This document shows, one piece after another, positions 57,854 through 64,000 of a DNA stretch of 64,000 nucleotides. The notes beneath the pieces are model-generated. The model worked only from the letters and a program-made list of their open reading frames with translations, was not told where the DNA came from and made no database searches. The stretch's first letter is position 1. Every line of letters begins with the position of its first letter. The translations under genes and the position numbers were made by a program. The DNA is from Streptomyces sp. NBC_01478. GTDB taxonomy: Bacteria; Actinomycetota; Actinomycetes; Streptomycetales; Streptomycetaceae. The stretch spans positions 10,211,501 to 10,275,500 of the forward strand of contig NZ_CP109444.1 of the NCBI RefSeq assembly GCF_036227225.1, written 5' to 3'.

Positions 57854-59755
57854 ATGTGCGTGATGACTTTCGAACAGGATGCGAAGACCCTGGAACTGCC
57901 CTGGCCGTTCGCCGGCCGGGAGGACGAACTCGAGCTCATCCGCGGCTCGTTGACGGCCGGCCGACCCGGCATCGTGGTGACAGGTCCGGCCGGCCGGGGC
58001 AAGACCCGGCTGGTCACCGAGGCCGTCCGGGGCAGCGACTGCGCCAAGGTCACCGGGACGCCGGAGACGCGCGGGATCGCCTTCGCCGCGTTCGCGCACC
58101 TGCTCCCCGAGCGCGTCACCCTGCACCGCGCGGTCCAACTCCTGTCCGGCGTCCGGCTGTTGCTCGTGGACGACGCCCATCTGCTCGACGGCTCCTCGGC
58201 CGCCCTCGTCCACCAGCTCGCCGTGCACGGCCGCACCCGTCTGGTGGTCGTGGTGACCGACGGCGACCCGGTACCCGGAGCGGTGTCGCGCCTGTGGACC
58301 GGCGAACTGCTGCCGCGCCTCGCGCTGGAGCCGCTGCCCCGCGAGGAGACGGCGCAGTTGCTGGCCCTCGGCGCCGGCGGCCCGCTGGAACCCCTCACCG
58401 TGAACCGCCTGTACGGCCTCTGCCAGGGTGATCTGCGCCTGCTGCGCGACCTGTTCGGAGCGGTGCGCGAGCACGGGCTGCTGACCCGGGCGACCGACTC
58501 CGGCGAGTGGACCTGGCGCGGGCCGGTCCCGGTCACCGCGACGGTCCGCGAACGCACCGCACAGGTCCTCGCCCGCACCGGCCCCGAGGACCGTGAGAAC
58601 CTCGAACGCCTCGCGTTCGCCGAGCCGTTGGCGGCGCCCCTGGACGACTTCGACCTCGACGTCCTCGAACGCCTGGAGACCGAGGCCCTGATCCGCGTCG
58701 ACGACCGGGGTGCCGTCCGCCTCGCCCACCCGCTGCACGGCCCCGCGCTGCGCGCCGCGGCCGGCCGGCTCCGGGCCCGGCGGCTGGCCCGCACCCCGGA
58801 CCAGTGCGCCCCGGCCCTCGCGGCCGAACGGGCCGCGCTGAGCGACCGCATCGACCGCACCGACGTACGCCCGCTGCCGACACCCGTGGGGGAGTGGCTG
58901 GTGGCGGAGGGCGCACCCGTACCGGCCGGGTACGCCGCAGTCCGCGCCCGGTTCGCGAGGCTGCGGGGCGAACTGCGCGAGGCGGCGGCCTGGGCGCGGG
59001 AGGGACTGCGGGAGTCCCCGGGGGACCGTGCCAGCGCGGTCGAACTCGCCCTGGCCGCCGCCCAGTCGGGCGATGTCCCCGCCACCGACGAGGCCTTGGC
59101 CCACCCCGCGCCGGGCGACGCGGGCGGCTGGCTCGCGGCGGCCCGGGGCGATGCGGAGGCGGCGCGCGAGACCGCGGCCGACCGGTGGAGAGAGGGCGAG
59201 GAGAGCCGCGGCCCCACCGCCGAGGACGGCAGGCCCGCCGCGTACGTCCTCTACGACGCCGTACGCCTCGGTGCTCCCGAACAGGTCGCCGGACGGCTCG
59301 CCCGGCTGCCCGGCGACGGACCGGCCGTCCTCGCGAGGCACGCGGAGGCGTTGGTCGAGGGAGACGGACCCGCGCTGGACAAGGTGGCAGGGGAGTTGGA
59401 ACAGCGGGGCTTCCTGCTCTTCGCGGCCGAGGCGCACGCCCAAGCGGTCCGCGCCCACCGCGACCCCCGCGCCGCCCGCATGTCCCGCACCCGCGCGGTC
59501 GCCCTCGCCCGCCGCTGCCAGGGCGCCCGCACCCCGGCCCTGTCCGGCCTGGTCCTCGGTGAACTCACCGCCCGCCAGCGGCAGATCGTCACCCTCGCCG
59601 CCGCGGGCCTCAGCAACCGCCAGATCGCCGAACGCCTCACCCTCTCCGTCCGCACCGTCGGCAACCACCTCTACAGCGCCTACGCCCGCCTCGGCGCGAG
59701 CGACCGCGGCGCACTCCCGTGGCTGGTGGAACTGCCGACGGCGCAGTCGGCCTGA
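57854..59755 (+). CDS. LuxR-family regulator with N-terminal AAA ATPase (LAL-like)
   Basis: A 633-aa regulator. The N-terminal ATPase has Walker A VTGPAGRGKTRL and Walker B VRLLLVDDAHLL. A long alpha-helical middle region follows, with Ala/Arg-rich helices (about 300-560), then a C-terminal LuxR HTH, LTARQRQIVTLAAAGLSNRQIAERL and SVRTVGNHLYSAYARL. It is shorter than classical LAL proteins (about 900 aa). ATG 57854 has GGAG four bases upstream. It probably controls the divergent metalloprotease. The TPR-CHAT gene lies convergently beyond the repeat tract. Confidence 0.92.
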   Translation: MCVMTFEQDAKTLELPWPFAGREDELELIRGSLTAGRPGIVVTGPAGRGKTRLVTEAVRGSDCAKVTGTPETRGIAFAAFAHLLPERVTLHRAVQLLSGVRLLLVDDAHLLDGSSAALVHQLAVHGRTRLVVVVTDGDPVPGAVSRLWTGELLPRLALEPLPREETAQLLALGAGGPLEPLTVNRLYGLCQGDLRLLRDLFGAVREHGLLTRATDSGEWTWRGPVPVTATVRERTAQVLARTGPEDRENLERLAFAEPLAAPLDDFDLDVLERLETEALIRVDDRGAVRLAHPLHGPALRAAAGRLRARRLARTPDQCAPALAAERAALSDRIDRTDVRPLPTPVGEWLVAEGAPVPAGYAAVRARFARLRGELREAAAWAREGLRESPGDRASAVELALAAAQSGDVPATDEALAHPAPGDAGGWLAAARGDAEAARETAADRWREGEESRGPTAEDGRPAAYVLYDAVRLGAPEQVAGRLARLPGDGPAVLARHAEALVEGDGPALDKVAGELEQRGFLLFAAEAHAQAVRAHRDPRAARMSRTRAVALARRCQGARTPALSGLVLGELTARQRQIVTLAAAGLSNRQIAERLTLSVRTVGNHLYSAYARLGASDRGALPWLVELPTAQSA

Positions 59756-59756
59756 G

Positions 59757-60239
59757 CGGCGGGGGCGGTTGGCGTCCGGGCTTGCCCGCGCGGCGGGATG
59801 ATCGGCGGCCGGGCTTGCCCGCCCGGCAGAACGGTCGACGGCCCGGCTCGCCCGCCCGGCGAGGAGGGTCTACGGCCTGGCCTGCCTACTCGGCGGGTCA
59901 GGCCGTCGCGAAGGCCGTGAAGCCCACGCGGTCGCCTGGTGTCGCGTCCCCTGGCAGTGCCGCCCGGGCGTTGCGCAGGGCCTTCGCCAGGGACAGGCGA
60001 GCCGTCCCGACGGCCCGGCCCGGCCGCCCGGCGGAACGATCGACAGCCCGGTCCGCCCGCCCGGCGGGTCAGGCCGTCGCGAAGGCCGTGAAGCCCACGC
60101 GGTCGCCTGGTGTCGCGTCCCCTGGCAGTGCCGCCCGGGCGTTGCGCAGGGCCTTCGCCAGGGACAGGCGAGCCGTCCCGACGGCCCGGCCCGGCCGCCC
60201 GGCGGAACGATCGACAGCCCGGTCCGCCCGCCCGGTGGG
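59757..60239. repeat. 171-bp tandem repeats carrying CHAT C-terminal tail copies
   Basis: Two nearly identical 171-bp units (59898-60068 and 60069-60239, one C/T difference seen at the end) directly follow the CHAT gene, whose last codons begin a third, diverged unit at 60240. Read on the minus strand each unit is a 24-codon Arg/Gly-rich linker, then a 32-codon sequence homologous to the CHAT C-terminus (LSLAKALRNARAALPGDAT versus LSLAEALRDARAALPGDAT), then TGA. All are in the CHAT reading frame. The 59757-59897 part holds shorter, decayed pieces rich in GCCCGCCCGGC. No independent gene is supported here. Confidence 0.85.
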
Positions 60240-62855
60240 TCACGCCGCCCCGAACGCCGTGAACGCCCACCCCGTCGCCTGATGCGTCGCGTCCCCCGGC
60301 AGGGCGGCCCGGGCGTCGCGCAGGGCCTCCGCCAGGGACAGGCCCGCGCTGAGCCCCTTGTGCAGGGTGAGCATCAGCGGGACCACCGCCGCGTCGTTGA
60401 CCGGGGCGCTGCTCGCCACCACGCCCGCCGTGCCCAGGGGGAGCAACGCCGTGACGAGGCCCAGGAGTTCATCGGCTCCCACCGAGGCCAGGCGGGCGGT
60501 TTCGCAACTGGAGAGAATGATCCGGTACGGGCTGCGGGCGAGGCGTTCGAAGTCGTGGACGATGAGCGGGCCGTCGGCCATGCGCAGCGACGAGAACAGC
60601 GGACTGTCCGCGCGGAACGTGCCGTGGGCCGCGATATGGGCCAGGGTCGCGCCGTCCAACTCGGCCAGCACCCGGGGGACTTCGGCACCGTCGTGCTCCA
60701 GGACCGTGGGCCGCCTGCCGTACCGGCCGGCCAGGTCCGGGACCTCGGCGCCGCCGGTCGCGAGGCCGGGCCCGCGCACCAGGACGTGCCGATCGCCGGG
60801 CGGCGGTTCGGTGTCCAGCGCGCGCAGCCAACCGCCCGCCGACGGCGACACACTGAGCACCCGCTCGCGCAGCGAGGGCAGCAACGCCCAGGGGACGCGG
60901 TGGAGTCGGCCCGGCGGAACCACCACCACCGGCCCGGAGCCCAGGTGTTGAGCGGCCTCGCCGAGAAGCAGCTCCTCCAGACGCCGGCCCGCCGCCTCCA
61001 CCACCGGGAGCCTGGCCTCCGCCCCGGGATGCGCCAGCCGCCGTAGCCCCGCCTGTACGTGCTCCGCCTCGGCCATCGCCTCCGCGAGCAGGCCCGCCTC
61101 GAAGCGGCGGACCCGGCCCGCCCCGCACAGCAGGGCGTGCACCCGGCCGTCCACGACGGCGAGTTCGACCAGCCGGCCCGTACCGAGGCGGGCCAGCAGG
61201 CGGGACGGATCGAAGCGGTCGCCCTCGCCGGGGGCGTCACCGCGCATATGGAGGGTGCGGGAGCGGATCTCCCGCTCCAGGCGCCGCTGTTCACGCTCCA
61301 GGGCCGGCACCGGACGGCCCTCCATGCGGGCCTGCTCCGCGCGGGCGGCGATCTCGCGGAACGCCGTCAGGTCGGTGAGCAGCACCGGGTCGGCGGGCGG
61401 TCGGGTGGGCGGAGTGGACAGCGCGGTCGCCCGCCAGCGCTCGCTCCACACCAGCAGCCGCCGCGGACCGCCGGAGACCAGGCTCGCCCGCTGGGCCAGC
61501 GCCGCCAGTTCGGCGCCCTGCGCGGTCGCCCGCGCCCGCAACTCCGAGGCGCCCAGGGTCGTGCGGTGATCGTCCAGCACGTCGAGGCCGCGCCGGCACG
61601 CCTCCAGCACCCCGCGACCGGAACCCGCGGCCTGCGCGCGCAGCGCCTGCGCCGCCCAGCCGGTCATCCGGGCCAGCGGCGGGCCGCCGCGTCTGCTGCG
61701 GGCGGCCACCGCCAAGTGCCGCTCCGCGTCCGCCGTCCAGCCCAGTTCCAGCGCTATCCGGCCCGCGAGCAGCGAGGCCTCCGGAGCGGACGGCGAGCCG
61801 AAGCCGGCCAGCCGGTCGGCCACCGCGGCGGCGTCCGCCACCAGCCGCCCCGACGCCCGCCCGGCCGCCAACCGGGCCTCGATCAGCACCAGTTGGGCAT
61901 GCGTCTGCCACCAGGTGCGCCGCTGTGCGGCGAACAGCCGGACCGCCACGGCCGCGCGCGCGATCGCCGTCTGTGGATCGTCCGCGAGCCGCGCGGCCCG
62001 GGCGGCCACGAGCAGCAACTCCGCCTTGCGGGTGGACTGACCGCCGATGCCGTCGAGCAGCCCGACCGCCGTGTCCGCGTGCGCCAGCGCCTCCCCGGCC
62101 AGCCCCGCGCTCATCAGCACCTCGCAGCGGCGGACGGTCAGCATGAAGCTCGGGGTGGCCAGCTTGGCGTACATCTCCTGTGCCTCGTCGAGCAGTTGGA
62201 GCGCCACCGGGATGTCGCCCGAGCGGAACGCGGCCAGCCCCCGGCTCTCCACCGCGTCCGCCTTGTCGTGCTCCTGGCCGGTGGTCTCCCACAACAGCTC
62301 GGCCGCCGTGAAGTCGGCGTCGGCCCGGTCCACCGCGCCCAGCGCGAGATGCACGGTCGCGCGCAGGGTGAGCGCCCGCGCCGTCCAGATCGTGTCGTCC
62401 ACCTGCCGCAGCACGGGAATCGCCCGCCGTACGTCGTCCAGCGCCTCCCGGTGACGGCCCAGCACCCACCAGACGTACGCCCGCCGGAACAGGACCCGCG
62501 CCCGGGTCTGTCCCGTGCCCCGGGCGATGCCCCGCTCGAAGGCCGCCAGACCCTGCCGGGTACGGCCGGCGTGCACCAACGCCACACCGAGCGTGCCGAG
62601 GACGTCCGCCTCCCGGTCCGCCGAATCCGCGCGGGCCGCCAGGTCGCGGGCGCGCCGCAGATGCCGCAGAGCGAGCCGTAGATCGCCGAAGTCCCGCTGC
62701 CAGATGCCGATCACGTGATGCGCCACGGAGGCCTGGAACGGCGTCGGACCGCCGTCGAGGACCTCCCGCGCACCGGCCAGCGCCTCGCTCGGAGCCGCGA
62801 ACACCATCGGCAGGAGGTCGAGAACCGAGTCGCTTCCCGCTGTCACTCCTCCCAT
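60240..62855 (-). CDS. TPR-CHAT protein (caspase-HetF family protease-like)
   Basis: An 871-aa protein. The first ~550 residues are TPR-like helical repeats (for example GIWQRDFGDLRLALRHLRRAR, LGVALVHAGRTRQGLAAFERG, RAYVWWVLGRHREALDDVRRA). The last ~290 residues are a CHAT domain with the His of LAHIAAHGTF (about 744) and Cys of ILSSCETARL (about 784), the cysteine-protease dyad. CHAT proteases act in bacterial conflict and regulated-death systems, often released by a sensor. A divergent subtilisin-like protease gene starts 100 bp away. ATG 62855 has only a weak ribosome site; GTG 62846 is an alternative. Confidence 0.9.
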   Translation of the reverse strand: MGGVTAGSDSVLDLLPMVFAAPSEALAGAREVLDGGPTPFQASVAHHVIGIWQRDFGDLRLALRHLRRARDLAARADSADREADVLGTLGVALVHAGRTRQGLAAFERGIARGTGQTRARVLFRRAYVWWVLGRHREALDDVRRAIPVLRQVDDTIWTARALTLRATVHLALGAVDRADADFTAAELLWETTGQEHDKADAVESRGLAAFRSGDIPVALQLLDEAQEMYAKLATPSFMLTVRRCEVLMSAGLAGEALAHADTAVGLLDGIGGQSTRKAELLLVAARAARLADDPQTAIARAAVAVRLFAAQRRTWWQTHAQLVLIEARLAAGRASGRLVADAAAVADRLAGFGSPSAPEASLLAGRIALELGWTADAERHLAVAARSRRGGPPLARMTGWAAQALRAQAAGSGRGVLEACRRGLDVLDDHRTTLGASELRARATAQGAELAALAQRASLVSGGPRRLLVWSERWRATALSTPPTRPPADPVLLTDLTAFREIAARAEQARMEGRPVPALEREQRRLEREIRSRTLHMRGDAPGEGDRFDPSRLLARLGTGRLVELAVVDGRVHALLCGAGRVRRFEAGLLAEAMAEAEHVQAGLRRLAHPGAEARLPVVEAAGRRLEELLLGEAAQHLGSGPVVVVPPGRLHRVPWALLPSLRERVLSVSPSAGGWLRALDTEPPPGDRHVLVRGPGLATGGAEVPDLAGRYGRRPTVLEHDGAEVPRVLAELDGATLAHIAAHGTFRADSPLFSSLRMADGPLIVHDFERLARSPYRIILSSCETARLASVGADELLGLVTALLPLGTAGVVASSAPVNDAAVVPLMLTLHKGLSAGLSLAEALRDARAALPGDATHQATGWAFTAFGAA

Positions 62856-62955
62856 GCTAGTGGTCCCGGTTGCACACCACACAGGTTTGGTGCTGTATCA
62901 AGTAGCGGTCCGGCGGCTCTGATTGACGACCGCCGCCGTAGTGGGAGGACACGCA

Positions 62956-64000
62956 ATGGCACCACAGCGATTCCACGAGCAGTTCGACCAGATCCAACGC
63001 TCGATGCCCGACATCCCCCTGGCGATGGGGCCGGACGACTCCGCCGAGTTCTTCTACGAGAAGGGCGTCGTGCTCGCCCGCGACGGCGAGGAGGCCCGCC
63101 TCGTCGAGGACACCGTCCGCACGCACTTCACCGCCGCCCCCGACCTCACCCCGGACTCCGTGCGCCGGGCGGGCCCCGAGACCAACCGGTCCGGCATCAC
63201 CCGCATCCAGGTCGGCGACCCGGGCCAGGGCGACCGGCGCGCCGACCACGCCGTGGCGAACGCGCTGCGCGCCCTGCGCGAACCGGAAGGCCGCGCCGGC
63301 CGCCGGCTGGTCAGCCGCAACCACGTGGTGTCGATCGCCGTGAACGCCTGTCCCGGCGACGAACCCGTGCCCGCCCCGCGCTCCGAAGGGGCCAACCCGG
63401 CGCCCGCGGAAGCCGGTTACGACCCCGACTCCGCCGTCGGCGTCCTCGTCATCGACACCGGCCTCATGCACGACTACCGGTCCTACCCGCTGCTGGCCCA
63501 CGTCCAGGGCGACGCGCAGATCAGGGAGACCGACGACGCGGGGGTGCTCCAACAGTACGTAGGGCACGGCACGTTCATCGCCGGGCTCGTCGCGGCCGTC
63601 TCGCCCAACACCGAGGTGACGGTCCGCAACACCCTCAACGACGCGGGCGCCATTCTCGAATCCGACTTCGGCGAGGCCCTGTTCGCCGCCGTCGACCAGA
63701 ACGGCTGGCCCGACGTCATCAGCCTCTCCGCCGGCACCTCCAACGGCCGCACCGACGGACTCCTCGGCGTCGAGGGCTTCATGCAGGCCCTGCGCGGACA
63801 GCGCACCCTCCTCGTCGCCGCCGCGGGCAACAACGCCAGCGCCAGCCCGTTCTGGCCCGCCGCCTACGCCGACCTGCCCGACTACCAGGACGTCGTCCTC
63901 TCGGTCGGCGCGCTGCGCAGCGACGGGGAGTTCGGCGCCTGCTTCAGCAACCACGGCGCCTGGGTCAAGGCCTACGCTCCCGGCGAGCGGCTCATCGGCC
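62956..64000 (+). CDS. Subtilisin-like serine protease (S8), 3' partial
   Basis: The first 348 residues of an S8 protease. About 150 residues of unrecognised N-terminal region precede the catalytic domain, which has Asp167 in VGVLVIDTGL, His204 in YVGHGTFIAGL and Asn292 in VAAAGNNA. The catalytic Ser lies beyond the window. No signal peptide is visible, so it may act inside the cell. GGAGGA precedes ATG 62956. It is divergent from TPR-CHAT with only 100 bp between, which suggests joint control. It could be the substrate or effector of the CHAT protease (inference). Confidence 0.88.
   Translation, partial: MAPQRFHEQFDQIQRSMPDIPLAMGPDDSAEFFYEKGVVLARDGEEARLVEDTVRTHFTAAPDLTPDSVRRAGPETNRSGITRIQVGDPGQGDRRADHAVANALRALREPEGRAGRRLVSRNHVVSIAVNACPGDEPVPAPRSEGANPAPAEAGYDPDSAVGVLVIDTGLMHDYRSYPLLAHVQGDAQIRETDDAGVLQQYVGHGTFIAGLVAAVSPNTEVTVRNTLNDAGAILESDFGEALFAAVDQNGWPDVISLSAGTSNGRTDGLLGVEGFMQALRGQRTLLVAAAGNNASASPFWPAAYADLPDYQDVVLSVGALRSDGEFGACFSNHGAWVKAYAPGERLIG

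Noticed and set aside
59898..60239. CRISPR array
   Set aside because: Only two whole 171-bp units with coding-like content. No short direct repeats separated by unique spacers and no cas genes.
59680..60270. 196-codon minus-strand ORF across the tandem repeats
   Set aside because: It only shows the 57-residue period of the repeat. The meaningful frame is the one continuing the CHAT gene, which is interrupted by stops at unit ends.

Overview
The window is chromosomal DNA from a high-G+C actinomycete, almost certainly a Streptomyces. The evidence is very G/C-rich third codon positions, long runs of 1-4 bp ATGA/GTGA overlaps, Tat signal peptides on secreted carbohydrate enzymes, a SAM-IV riboswitch, and actinobacterial sulfur leader peptides. 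No tRNA, rRNA, phage, IS element or CRISPR array was seen.

Layout. (1) 1-4473: end of a sugar ABC importer, a GH43-like protein, an ABC exporter and a TetR regulator. (2) 4644-19784: a dense cell-wall or capsular polysaccharide locus. A plus-strand pair encodes a fused aminotransferase/NDP-sugar dehydratase and an LCP ligase. A ten-gene minus-strand operon encodes a Wzz-like protein, an HprK-like P-loop protein, a GT4 glycosyltransferase, an RtcB-like protein, an APH-like kinase, an O-antigen ligase/polymerase, a flippase, a formyltransferase, a PIG-L deacetylase and a phosphoglycosyl transferase. Together they suggest a glycan with N-formylated 4-amino-6-deoxy sugar that is flipped, polymerised and attached to the wall. 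(3) 19842-28910: a secreted hydrolase-like lipoprotein, a GH15, a methyltransferase plus alpha-oxoamine synthase pair, a membrane GGDEF-EAL protein and galE. A 20-bp element occurs four times at the edges of regions 2 and 3 and may tie them into one regulon.

(4) 29009-38802: a polysaccharide-utilisation locus with a CUT1 ABC importer, a GH28-like beta-helix enzyme and two alginate/glucuronan-lyase-like enzymes, one of them a large multidomain form. (5) 38919-56534: a sulfur-scavenging region with five short leader ORFs, a SAM-IV riboswitch, a polar amino-acid-type ABC importer, four luciferase-like flavin monooxygenases, a NitT/TauT-type importer coupled to two small-molecule kinases, a binding protein lacking a signal peptide, and a sulfurtransferase. 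(6) 56659-64000: an astacin-like metalloprotease opposite a LuxR-type ATPase regulator, then a TPR-CHAT protease-like protein opposite a subtilisin-like protease that runs off the window. Behind the CHAT gene lie two 171-bp repeat units that carry in-frame alternative CHAT C-termini.

All assignments come from reading motifs and gene context by eye. No database search was run, so family names are recognitions, and substrates are inferences unless stated otherwise.
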